DNA of 10,245 bases from Pseudomonadota bacterium. GTDB lineage: Bacteria; Pseudomonadota; Alphaproteobacteria; Rhizobiales; Rhizobiaceae. This document shows, one piece after another, positions 1-7,037 of the stretch. Position 1 is the stretch's first letter. Each line of letters starts with the position of its first letter. The position numbers were made by a program, and so were the translations under genes. Below the pieces are notes generated by a model, which ran no database searches, was not told where the DNA came from, and saw only the letters and a program-made list of their open reading frames with translations. Location: NCBI GenBank assembly GCA_023419995.1, contig JAEZXF010000312.1:1-10245 (forward strand), in the 5' to 3' direction.

Positions 1-50
1 CTGTCGAACAGGCGCCGCCCACAATCCCCGCCCGCAAGCGGAGTTTCCTG

Positions 51-1034
51 ATGGTACGCACCCTTTCCGGCAAAGCCGAGCGGTTTCCGCTCGCCGCCGC
101 GTTCACCATCTCGCGCGGGTCGAAGACGGAGGCCGCGGTGCTGACCTGCACCATCACCGACGGTACGAACGCCGGCCGCGGCGAATGCGTTCCCTATGCC
201 CGCTACGGAGAGACCATCGACAGCGTGCGCGACGAGATCGAGGCGGCGCGGGCCGCGGTCGAGCGGGGCATTTCGCGGCACGACCTGCTGACGGCGATGA
301 AGCCCGGCGCCGCGCGCAACGCCGTCGACTGCGCCCTGTGGGACCTCGAGGCCAAGGCGGGCACGGTCTCGGCATCCGCCATGGCGGGCACGCCCGCGCC
401 GAGACCGCTCGAGACGGCCTATACGATCACGCTCGGCGACGCGGACGCGATGGCCGCCCAGGCGCGCGCCAATGCCGGCCGCCCGCTGCTCAAGGTCAAG
501 GTCGGCACCGCAGACGATGTCGGCCGGATCGAGGCCGTCGCGGCCGCCGCGCCGCAGAGCCGGCTCCTGCTCGACGCCAACGAGGGCTGGAGCCCGGACA
601 ATCTCGGCCGCCATCTCGAAGCGGCCGCGCGCTGCGGCGCGGTGCTGGTCGAGCAGCCCCTGCCCGCCGGGAAGGATGAGGCGCTGCGCACCATCGCCCG
701 CACCGTTCCCGTCTGCGCCGACGAGAGCCTGCACACGGCCGGCGACCTCGAAAAGCTGGTCGGCCTCTACGACGCGATCAACATCAAGCTCGACAAGGCG
801 GGCGGGCTGACCGCGGCGCTGGCGCTGCGGGATCGGGCGCGCGCGCTCGGCTTCGGCGTCATGGTGGGCTGCATGGTCGGCTCCTCGCTGGCGATGGCGC
901 CCGCCGTGCTCCTGGCGCAGGACGCCGATTTCGTCGACCTCGACGGGCCGCTGCTTCTCGCCCGCGATCGCGCCACGCCGCTGCGCTACGAGGGGTCTCT
1001 CGTCCATCTGCCCGAGCCCGTGCTGTGGGGATGA
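51..1034 (+). CDS. dgcA: DgcA-like N-acetyl-D-glutamate racemase / L-Ala-D/L-Glu dipeptide epimerase (enolase superfamily)
   Basis: A 327-residue member of the muconate-lactonizing/dipeptide-epimerase branch of the enolase superfamily. The catalytic set is intact: KxK at K148/K150, metal ligands D175 (in DAN), E201 (in VEQP) and D224 (in ADES), and the second acid-base lysine K246 (in NIKLDK). The D296-x-D298 pair near the C-terminus matches the motif that binds the substrate alpha-amino group in Ala-Glu epimerases. Family members epimerise L-Ala-D/L-Glu from peptidoglycan. The closely similar proteobacterial DgcA racemises N-acetyl-D-glutamate in D-glutamate catabolism. The N-terminal wording (SRGSKTEA near 21-28, GRGECVPYARYGE near 42-54) is what I recall of DgcA-type proteins, but that choice is from memory. 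The start is ATG with GGAG at 40-43, 7 nt upstream. The frame is open to the window edge, so a longer start is possible but lacks family support. A dgcN partner would lie upstream, outside the window. Confidence 0.85.
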   Translation: MVRTLSGKAERFPLAAAFTISRGSKTEAAVLTCTITDGTNAGRGECVPYARYGETIDSVRDEIEAARAAVERGISRHDLLTAMKPGAARNAVDCALWDLEAKAGTVSASAMAGTPAPRPLETAYTITLGDADAMAAQARANAGRPLLKVKVGTADDVGRIEAVAAAAPQSRLLLDANEGWSPDNLGRHLEAAARCGAVLVEQPLPAGKDEALRTIARTVPVCADESLHTAGDLEKLVGLYDAINIKLDKAGGLTAALALRDRARALGFGVMVGCMVGSSLAMAPAVLLAQDADFVDLDGPLLLARDRATPLRYEGSLVHLPEPVLWG

Positions 1035-1173
1035 GGCCGCCCGCGCCCGGTCGTGGCGGCGATGCCCGGATTAACGGCCGGTTTCCCCTGTTGGAATTTC
1101 GCGTTCCGGGAATCGGCAAACGGGGCTATTGAACCGAAGCGGTCCGATCCGCGCACCAACCCTGCACCGACAG

Positions 1174-1181
1174 AAGGGGAG
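1174..1181 (+). promoter_or_regulatory. Ribosome binding site selecting a TTG start
   Basis: AAGGGGAG lies 6 nt before TTG 1188-1190. It decides the start of the FAH-family gene. The reading frame is open upstream to an ATG at 1053, but that ATG has no comparable site, and the extra 45 residues do not resemble the family N-terminus. The family typically begins MKLxRxG, which is what follows the TTG. Confidence 0.7.
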
Positions 1182-1187
1182 ATCGAG

Positions 1188-2030
1188 TTGAAGCTGGTTC
1201 GTTTCGGCGCGGCAGGCCAAGAGAAACCCGGAGCGATCGACGCGGGCGGCACCGTCCGCGACGTCTCGTCCGTCGTCCCGGACTTCACCCCGGAGACAAT
1301 CTCGCCCGATCTGGCGAGGCTGCTCGGCGGGCTCGACCTCTCGGCGCTGCCGGCCGCGCCCCAAGGCGCGCGCCTCGGCGCGCCGCTGCGCAGGACCGGT
1401 CATTTCGTCGCGATCGGCCTGAACTATGCCGAGCATGCGGCGGAAACCGGCGCCAAGATCCCCGAGGAGCCGGTGGTCTTCTCCAAAGCGCCGAGCAGCC
1501 TGTGCGGCCCGGACGACGACATCCTGCTGCCGCGCGGCTCCACCAGGCTCGACTGGGAAGTCGAGCTCGCCGTCGTCATCGGCAAGCGGTGCGACTATGT
1601 CGAGGAGGCCGACGCGCTGGCGCATGTGTTCGGCTACACGCTGTGCACCGACGTCTCCGAGCGCGAGTACCAGAAGGAGCGCGGCGGCCAGTGGATCAAG
1701 GGCAAGAGCGCGCCGACCTTCGGTCCCCTCGGCCCGTTCATCGCCACGGCGGCCGACATTCCCGACCCGCAGGCGCTGCCTATGTTCCTCGACGTCAACG
1801 GCGAGCGCCGCCAGACAGGGAACACCGCGACGATGATCTTCTCCGTCGCCTACCTCGTTTCCTACCTGTCGCGCTTCATGGTGCTGGAGCCGGGCGACGT
1901 GATCGCGACCGGAACGCCGCCCGGCGTCGGCCTCGGCATGACGCCGCCGCAGTTCCTGCGCGCCGGCGACGAGATACGTCTCGGCATCGACGGGCTGGGC
2001 GAGCAGCGGCACAGGATCGCCGCGCGCTGA
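1188..2030 (+). CDS. Fumarylacetoacetate hydrolase (FAH) family protein, ureidoglycolate lyase / 2,4-diketo-3-deoxy-L-fuconate hydrolase-like
   Basis: A 280-residue cytosolic enzyme from a TTG start. A short N-terminal segment (about 1-65) precedes the FAH catalytic fold. Family landmarks in order are GLNYAEHAAE (77-86), FSKAPSS (98-104), the metal-binding D-x-E-x-E stretch with E124 and E126, D155 in CTDVSERE, WIKGKSAPTFGPLGP (169-183), and the C-terminal EPGDVIATGTPPGVG (234-248). The family uses Mg/Mn to cleave or hydrate 2-keto or 2,4-diketo acids. From memory, the best fit is the roughly 280-aa subgroup annotated as ureidoglycolate lyase or 2,4-diketo-3-deoxy-L-fuconate hydrolase, which share SEREYQ-like and LSRFM-x-LxPGD wording. 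The substrate cannot be fixed from sequence, and no neighbouring sugar-acid or purine-catabolism gene helps. A 153-bp gap separates it from the upstream epimerase gene, so cotranscription is uncertain. The family assignment is firm and the substrate is open. Confidence 0.88.
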   Translation: MKLVRFGAAGQEKPGAIDAGGTVRDVSSVVPDFTPETISPDLARLLGGLDLSALPAAPQGARLGAPLRRTGHFVAIGLNYAEHAAETGAKIPEEPVVFSKAPSSLCGPDDDILLPRGSTRLDWEVELAVVIGKRCDYVEEADALAHVFGYTLCTDVSEREYQKERGGQWIKGKSAPTFGPLGPFIATAADIPDPQALPMFLDVNGERRQTGNTATMIFSVAYLVSYLSRFMVLEPGDVIATGTPPGVGLGMTPPQFLRAGDEIRLGIDGLGEQRHRIAAR

Positions 2031-2040
2031 GCGCGGCTTT
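2019..2040 (+). terminator. Candidate intrinsic terminator at the end of the FAH gene
   Basis: A perfect 7-bp inverted repeat, GCCGCGC (2019-2025) and GCGCGGC (2031-2037), encloses a 5-nt loop that contains the TGA stop at 2028-2030. TTT follows at 2038-2040. The stem is all G/C, but the U-run is only three bases, so termination would be weak or partial. GC-rich sequence also gives such repeats by chance. Confidence 0.35.
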
Positions 2041-2180
2041 CCCGATCAAAACCCGGAGACTGGGGAGAAATACAACCTATTGTCGCAACGGATTGAAAAT
2101 GCATCGGGATCCGCGGCGTGCACGGCATGCCTGACGATTGCGATTGCATTTGCCCGGTCGGGAAAGTACCTGCCCTGACC

Positions 2181-3452
2181 ATGATCTCCAGATTGAATCG
2201 GATGGGATATCCCGGGATCAATCGCTATTTCACGGTGGCGATCTTCTCCCTGCCCACGATCGGCGGCTCGGCCGTCAGCTTTCTCTACAACGGCGGAGCC
2301 CTGTGGGCGCTGCTCGACGTCATGCGCGGGCGCACGCCTTTGTCGCGCGAGCCCCACATGCTCGCCACCGCGGCGGCGCTGTATCTCTACTGCCTGGCGA
2401 TGGGCCTGTCGGCGCTGGTCAACGGCGACTTCGTCGCCAGCCTGCCCAAGCTCGCCGGCCTCGTCTCGCTGCTCCTGTTTCCCTTCGCCTATTCGAACTG
2501 GCGCCGGTCGGACAAGGAAGAGATCATGGGCGCCTGCCTCGCCGGCTGCGCGATCGCCAGCTATGGCGGGCTCGCCTTCGCGCTGGTGCAGGCCTACGCC
2601 TTCGCGATGCCGCGGCCGGAAGGCGCGGCGGGCAACCCCCTCGTCTTCGCCAACGTGATCGCGGTCGCCGGCGGCGTGGCGCTGAGCGGCGTGTTCCGCC
2701 GGCGGGGATGGCTGCGGCTGTTCTTTCTCGGCGCGTTCCTGGCGAGCGCGCTCGCGGTCTCCTATTCGGCGTCGCGCGGCCCGTTCCTTCTCGTCGTCGC
2801 CTTCGCCATCCTCGTCACCGCCACCCATGCCCGGGGCAACCGGCTTCAGGCGTCCGTCCTCGGCATCCTCGCCGCGCTCGCCATCCTCGGCCTGTTCGTG
2901 ACCAGCGGCATCACCATCCTGGAAAGCAGGATGACAACGATGTTCCGGGAGTTGTCGATGCTGGTCGGGCAGGACAACTTCTCGACGTCGACCGGGCAGC
3001 GCGTGGCCCTGTGGCAGATCGGCACGGCGCTCTGGCTGGAGAAGCCGGTCTTCGGCCACGGCGCGGCGGAGCTGCCGCTGCTGATCAACCGGCACCTGCA
3101 GGACGAGTTCGGCATCACCCTGCACTTCACCCACTTCCACAACGTGTTCCTGACCACGCTGGTCGAGGGCGGCATGCTCGGCCTTGCCGCGTTGCTGGCG
3201 ATGATCGCGATCCCCGTCGTCATCGCCCTACGCGTCCTCGCGCAGGCGACGCTGGAGGTGGAGCGCTTCGGCGCCACGCTGCTGCTGATCTTCTTCTCGA
3301 TGTTCCTCACCAGCGGCATGGTCAACACGGTGCTGCGCCACGACATCATGGACGCGGTGTTCATGGCCTTCCTCGCGGTCGGGCTCTATCTCTCCGCCGG
3401 CACGAGCCTGCCGGAGAAGCCCGACGCGCCGCCCGCCGCCCACCCGTCGTAA
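2181..3452 (+). CDS. O-antigen ligase (WaaL)/Wzy-like family membrane protein
   Basis: An inner-membrane protein of 423 residues from ATG 2181, with about ten or eleven hydrophobic segments. Its pattern fits O-antigen ligases/polymerases. There is a membrane-proximal SASRG with R199 and a large periplasmic loop (about 246-321) carrying TGQR (R274) and ending in HFTHFHN (315-321). The next helix starts after LVEGG (327-331). In the family, the loop histidine and arginines act on the undecaprenyl-linked glycan donor, ligating O-antigen to lipid A-core or polymerising exopolysaccharide. Sequence cannot say which. No glycosyltransferase, flippase or sugar-nucleotide gene lies nearby, so the context is uninformative. 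The start is uncertain. GTG 2118 and ATG 2127 are in frame but would add a cysteine-rich leader, ATG 2202 is also possible, and none has a clear Shine-Dalgarno. The first roughly 50 bases of the gene use codons uncommon in its neighbours. The C-terminus is a short proline/alanine-rich tail. Confidence 0.82.
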   Translation: MISRLNRMGYPGINRYFTVAIFSLPTIGGSAVSFLYNGGALWALLDVMRGRTPLSREPHMLATAAALYLYCLAMGLSALVNGDFVASLPKLAGLVSLLLFPFAYSNWRRSDKEEIMGACLAGCAIASYGGLAFALVQAYAFAMPRPEGAAGNPLVFANVIAVAGGVALSGVFRRRGWLRLFFLGAFLASALAVSYSASRGPFLLVVAFAILVTATHARGNRLQASVLGILAALAILGLFVTSGITILESRMTTMFRELSMLVGQDNFSTSTGQRVALWQIGTALWLEKPVFGHGAAELPLLINRHLQDEFGITLHFTHFHNVFLTTLVEGGMLGLAALLAMIAIPVVIALRVLAQATLEVERFGATLLLIFFSMFLTSGMVNTVLRHDIMDAVFMAFLAVGLYLSAGTSLPEKPDAPPAAHPS

Positions 3453-3523
3453 CGATCGCTCCCGGGGCGTCTTTCGGCCTCGTCTATTCCGCCCGCCGTG
3501 CTAGAAGGCATGGAGGGAACAAC

Positions 3524-3534
3524 AGGAAGGGGGA
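3524..3534 (+). promoter_or_regulatory. Strong ribosome binding site of the malic enzyme gene
   Basis: An AGGAAGGGGGA purine run ends 6 nt before ATG 3541 and fixes the start of the malic enzyme. A second purine block (GGAGGGAA) sits at 3512-3519. An ATG at 3510 is out of frame with the gene. Confidence 0.6.
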
Positions 3535-3540
3535 TCGACG

Positions 3541-5859
3541 ATGAGCGCAGACGGCAGGACACAGGCGACCGCCGACCTCGACGAGAACGCGCTCTTCTAC
3601 CATCGCTATCCCACGCCGGGTAAGCTGGAGATCAGGGCGACCAAGCCGCTCGGCAACCAGCGCGACCTGGCGCTCGCCTATTCGCCGGGCGTCGCCGCCC
3701 CCTGCCTCGCCATCCAGGACGACCCGACGACCGCCGCCCACTACACGGCGCGCGCCAACCTCGTCGGCGTGATCTCCAACGGCACCGCCGTGCTCGGCCT
3801 CGGCGACATCGGCGCCCTCGCCTCGAAACCGGTGATGGAAGGCAAGGCCGTCCTGTTCAAGAAGTTCGCCGGCATCGACGTCTTCGACATCGAGGTCGAC
3901 GCCCACGACATCGACCTGATGGTCTCCACCGTCGCGGCGCTGGAGCCGACCTTCGGTGGCATCAACCTCGAGGACGTCAAGGCGCCCGAGTGCTTCGAGA
4001 TCGAGGAGCGCCTGAAGGCGCGGATGAAGATCCCCGTCTTCCACGACGACCAGCACGGCACCGCGATCATCGTCGCGGCGGCGGTGCTGAACGGGCTGGA
4101 GCTGGCCGGCAAGTCGATCGAGACCGTCAAGATCGTCACCTCCGGCGCGGGCGCTGCGGCGCTCGCCTGCCTCAACCTCCTCGTCTCGCTCGGCGCGAAG
4201 CACGAGAACATCTGGGTCACCGACCGCCACGGCGTCGCCTACCGGGGCCGCGTCGAGGAGATGGACCGCTGGAAGGAGCCGTTCCTCAAGGACACCAACG
4301 CGCGCGCGCTCGCCGACGTGATCGGCGGCGCCGACGTCTTCCTCGGCCTGTCCGCCGCCGGCGTGCTCAGGCCCGAGCTTCTGGCGGACATGGCCGACAA
4401 GCCGCTGATCCTGGCGCTCGCCAACCCGGTTCCCGAGATCATGCCGGACGCGGCCCGGGCCGCCCGGCCCGACGCGATGATCTGCACCGGCCGGTCGGAC
4501 TTCCCCAACCAGGTCAACAACGTCCTGTGCTTCCCCTACATCTTCCGCGGCGCGCTCGACGTGGGCGCGACCGCGATCAACGAGGAGATGAAGGCGGCGG
4601 CCGTGCGCGCCATCGCCGCGCTCGCCCGCGAGGAGCCCTCGGACGTCGCCGCGCGCGCCTATTCGGGCGAGACGCCGATCTTCGGGCCGGACTTCCTCAT
4701 CCCCTCGCCCTTCGACCCGCGGCTGATCCTGCGCATCGCGCCGGCCGTCGCCCGCGCGGCGATGGACAGCGGCGTCGCGACGCGCCCGATCGAGGACATG
4801 GCCGCCTATATCGACCGGCTCAACCGCTTCGTCTTCCGCTCCGGCCTCATCATGAAGCCGGTGTTCTCGGCCGCGCGCACCGCGACGGCCAAGCGCGTCA
4901 TCTATGCCGACGGCGAGGACGAGCGCGTGCTGCGCGCCGCGCAGGTGGTGCTGGAGGAAGGCATCGCCACGCCGATCCTCATCGGCCGCCCGCACGTCAT
5001 CGAGACGCGGCTGAAGCGCTACGGCCTGAAGATCAGGCCGGCGGTCGACTTCGAGATCGTCAACCCCGACGACGACCCGCGCTATCGCGACTATGTCGAG
5101 CTCCTGGTGCGGCTCGCCGGCCGCCGCGGCGTGACGCAGGAGGCGGCGCGCCCCATGGTGCGCACCAACGCCACGGTGATCGCGGCGCTCGCCATGATGC
5201 GGGGCGAGGCCGACGCCATGATCTGCGGCCTCGAGGGACGCTACGAGCGGCACCTGCGCAATGTCGACCTCATCATCGGCAGGCGCGAGGGTGTCGAGGA
5301 CCTTTCGTCGCTGTCGATGCTCATCTCGCAGCGCGGCGTCGTCTTCCTGACCGACACCTACGTCACCATCGACCCGACCGCCCCGGAGATCGCCGAGGCG
5401 ACGATCCTCGCCGCCGAGCAGATCCGCCGCTTCGGCATGACGCCGAAGGCCGCGCTGCTGTCGCACTCGAATTTCGGATCACGGGATTCGGCAAGCTCGC
5501 TGAAGATGCGCGAGGCGGCGGCGCTGCTGCGCGACATCGCCCCCGACCTCGAGGCCGACGGCGAGATGCACGGCGATGCGGCGCTCGACCAGGCGCTGCG
5601 CCAGCGCGTCTTTCCGCATTCGACGCTCGAGGGCGAGGCCAACCTCCTCGTCTTCCCCGGCCTCGACGCCGCCAACATTGCGCTGACGACGATCAAGACC
5701 CTGACGGAGGCGCTGCATGTCGGGCCGATCCTGCTCGGCACGGCACGGCCGGCGCACATCCTGACGCCGTCCGTCACCTCGCGCGGCGTCGTCAACATGA
5801 CGGCGCTCGCCGTCGTCGAGGCGGCGGCGCGCGCAGCCCCCGGGGCAGCCTCAGCGTAA
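3541..5859 (+). CDS. maeB: NADP-dependent malic enzyme with C-terminal phosphotransacetylase-like domain
   Basis: A 772-residue MaeB/TME-type enzyme that oxidatively decarboxylates L-malate to pyruvate and CO2. It links the TCA cycle to gluconeogenesis and NADPH supply. The length is close to the roughly 760-770 usual for the fused family. The malic N-terminal domain (about 20-155) carries Y47 in LAYSPGVA, the lysine-rich [13 protein letters not shown] (101-113) and metal ligands E144/D145 in INLEDVKAP. The NAD(P)-binding domain (about 165-410) has FHDDQHGTA (167-175, D169/D170), the dinucleotide loop SGAGAAA (201-207), ALANPVPE (292-299) and FPNQVNN (321-327). The C-terminal phosphotransacetylase-like domain (about 430-765) has SHSNFGS (641-647), DGEMHGDAA (673-681) and [10 protein letters not shown] (704-713). 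In characterised homologues this domain lacks transacetylase activity and serves regulation or oligomerisation. NADP preference is inferred from the family. It is preceded by a strong RBS and followed after 35 bp by the DUF2865-type gene. It is intact, with no frameshift. Confidence 0.96.
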   Translation: MSADGRTQATADLDENALFYHRYPTPGKLEIRATKPLGNQRDLALAYSPGVAAPCLAIQDDPTTAAHYTARANLVGVISNGTAVLGLGDIGALASKPVMEGKAVLFKKFAGIDVFDIEVDAHDIDLMVSTVAALEPTFGGINLEDVKAPECFEIEERLKARMKIPVFHDDQHGTAIIVAAAVLNGLELAGKSIETVKIVTSGAGAAALACLNLLVSLGAKHENIWVTDRHGVAYRGRVEEMDRWKEPFLKDTNARALADVIGGADVFLGLSAAGVLRPELLADMADKPLILALANPVPEIMPDAARAARPDAMICTGRSDFPNQVNNVLCFPYIFRGALDVGATAINEEMKAAAVRAIAALAREEPSDVAARAYSGETPIFGPDFLIPSPFDPRLILRIAPAVARAAMDSGVATRPIEDMAAYIDRLNRFVFRSGLIMKPVFSAARTATAKRVIYADGEDERVLRAAQVVLEEGIATPILIGRPHVIETRLKRYGLKIRPAVDFEIVNPDDDPRYRDYVELLVRLAGRRGVTQEAARPMVRTNATVIAALAMMRGEADAMICGLEGRYERHLRNVDLIIGRREGVEDLSSLSMLISQRGVVFLTDTYVTIDPTAPEIAEATILAAEQIRRFGMTPKAALLSHSNFGSRDSASSLKMREAAALLRDIAPDLEADGEMHGDAALDQALRQRVFPHSTLEGEANLLVFPGLDAANIALTTIKTLTEALHVGPILLGTARPAHILTPSVTSRGVVNMTALAVVEAAARAAPGAASA

Positions 5860-5864
5860 ACAGA

Positions 5865-5874
5865 CGGTTAACCG
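5865..5874. repeat. Perfect 10-bp palindrome upstream of the DUF2865-type gene
   Basis: CGGTTAACCG, a perfect palindrome with an AT-rich centre, sits in the 35-bp gap between the malic enzyme stop and ATG 5895. It could be a protein-binding site (its core contains TTAACC, a CtrA-like half-site in alphaproteobacteria) or chance. No -35/-10 pair is evident around it. Confidence 0.3.
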
Positions 5875-5894
5875 CGCCGTGCTATGGGTTCTCC

Positions 5895-7037
5895 ATGGCG
5901 ACGGGCGGCTCCTCCGGCAGGTTTGCGAGACTAGCGCGGCAAGCGTGCGCGGCCGCGCTTCTCGTCGTCCTCCTGCCCGACGCCGCCCGCGCGCAGGCGG
6001 GAACGAAGGCGGGCCGGCAGCTCGAGGCCGAGCTCGCCTCGCTGGCGCGCGGCGGCGCCTCGCCGGCGCACGTCCGCCGCTACGACGCAGCGATAGACCG
6101 CCAGCGCGCCCAGATGGACAAGGCCCGCAGCCAGGCCAGGCAGGCGGGCTGCGGCTTCATCGTCACCGGCCGCGCGGTCGCCTTCTGCGGCGAGATCAAC
6201 GCCACGCTCGCCCGCATGGAGAAGAACCTCGGCGAGCTGCAGCGCAAGCGCACCCAGCTTTCCGGCCGCGACGGCCGGCGGGAGCGCGCCCGCATCATGG
6301 CCGCGCTCGACGTCAACGGCTGCCGCGCGCCGAAGCGCACGCTGCCGGCCGCGCTCGAGGACGGGTCGCGCGAGCAGGCGGTGATCGACGGCCATTCCGG
6401 GCTTCGCATCGGCGGGCTTTCCGGCAGCTACCGCACCATGTGCGTGCGCACCTGCGATGGCTACTATTTCCCGATCTCGTGGTCGGTCCCGCAGGGCGCG
6501 TTCGAGCGCGACAGCCGCGCCTGCGAGGCGATGTGCCCGGGCACGCAGGTCGAGCTGCACTATCACCGGGTTTCCGGCGAGGATTCGGAAGACATGATCT
6601 CGGCCGCCACCGGCGTGCCCTATCGCGAGATGAGCAACGCCTTCCTCTACCGCAAGCCGGGCGCGGCGATCCCTGCCGGCTGCGGCTGCGGCGCGGCCGC
6701 GCAGGAAGCGCGCGGGTTCCAGACCATCGGCGGCGACTATGCGAGCAACCAGCCGGGGTTCATCCCAGATGCGCCCGCCGCAGACGAGGAGCCGACGGCG
6801 GCGATTCCCCTCCCATCGGTGCGGCCCGACGCGGCCGAGGATCCCGAGACGCTCTCGACCCGCGAAGGCGGCCTCGACGCCGAGGGGCTGAAGAAGCTGG
6901 CGACGGCGCCGAAGCCCGCCGCCGGTACCCCGGCGAAGCCCGGCGAACGGCAGGTCAGGGTCGTCGGGCCAGCGTTCCTTCCCGGCCCAGAAGAGGCAAT
7001 AGATCTGCCAGCTCGGGACCCTGCTCGCGCCCGGTGA
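5895..7037 (+). CDS. Exported DUF2865-type cysteine-rich protein of unknown function
   Basis: A 380-residue protein whose function is unknown. The N-terminus is a signal peptide: arginines near 9-15, a hydrophobic core at about 17-28, and ARA|QA-like cleavage near 33-35. The product should be periplasmic. A basic, probably helical or coiled region follows (about 60-135), with cysteines at 86, 98 and 143. The conserved core spans about 178-255: [19 protein letters not shown] (179-197), a D/C-rich stretch through [12 protein letters not shown] (213-224), and [12 protein letters not shown] (242-253). Cysteines 183, 187, 210 and 214 sit in pairs, followed by CGC (263-265), which suggests disulfides. 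The tail (about 290-350) is Pro/Ala/Glu-rich and looks disordered, and the C-terminus is [17 protein letters not shown] (355-371). DUF2865 is assigned from memory of the core wording. ATG 5895 is chosen because it starts the signal peptide; its Shine-Dalgarno is weak. The 3' end overlaps gltX on the other strand by 83 bp. Confidence 0.82.
   Translation: MATGGSSGRFARLARQACAAALLVVLLPDAARAQAGTKAGRQLEAELASLARGGASPAHVRRYDAAIDRQRAQMDKARSQARQAGCGFIVTGRAVAFCGEINATLARMEKNLGELQRKRTQLSGRDGRRERARIMAALDVNGCRAPKRTLPAALEDGSREQAVIDGHSGLRIGGLSGSYRTMCVRTCDGYYFPISWSVPQGAFERDSRACEAMCPGTQVELHYHRVSGEDSEDMISAATGVPYREMSNAFLYRKPGAAIPAGCGCGAAAQEARGFQTIGGDYASNQPGFIPDAPAADEEPTAAIPLPSVRPDAAEDPETLSTREGGLDAEGLKKLATAPKPAAGTPAKPGERQVRVVGPAFLPGPEEAIDLPARDPARAR

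Noticed and set aside
1..50. Possible 3' end of an upstream gene, with TGA 49-51 overlapping ATG 51
   Set aside because: All three frames are open over 16 codons, the tail resembles nothing I recognise, and the codons are not clearly typical. Sequence to the left is needed.
1036..1060. GCCGCC...GGCGGC hairpin just after the dgcA stop as a terminator
   Set aside because: A 6-bp stem with a 13-nt loop and no T-run is expected by chance in such GC-rich DNA.
1071..2012. Leftward 313-codon frame opposite the FAH gene
   Set aside because: Shadow frame with compositionally biased protein and no recognisable motif. The sense strand carries full FAH-family signatures.
3484..5466. A 660-codon leftward open frame opposite the malic enzyme gene
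   Set aside because: It is a shadow of the GC-rich coding strand, with low-complexity Arg/Asp/Gly/Val composition, no domain and no RBS. The sense gene is unambiguous.
3990..5894. Long in-frame rightward extension upstream of the DUF2865-type gene, overlapping maeB
   Set aside because: The extension is Arg/Pro/Gly-rich shadow sequence within maeB. The signal peptide and family-like protein begin at ATG 5895.
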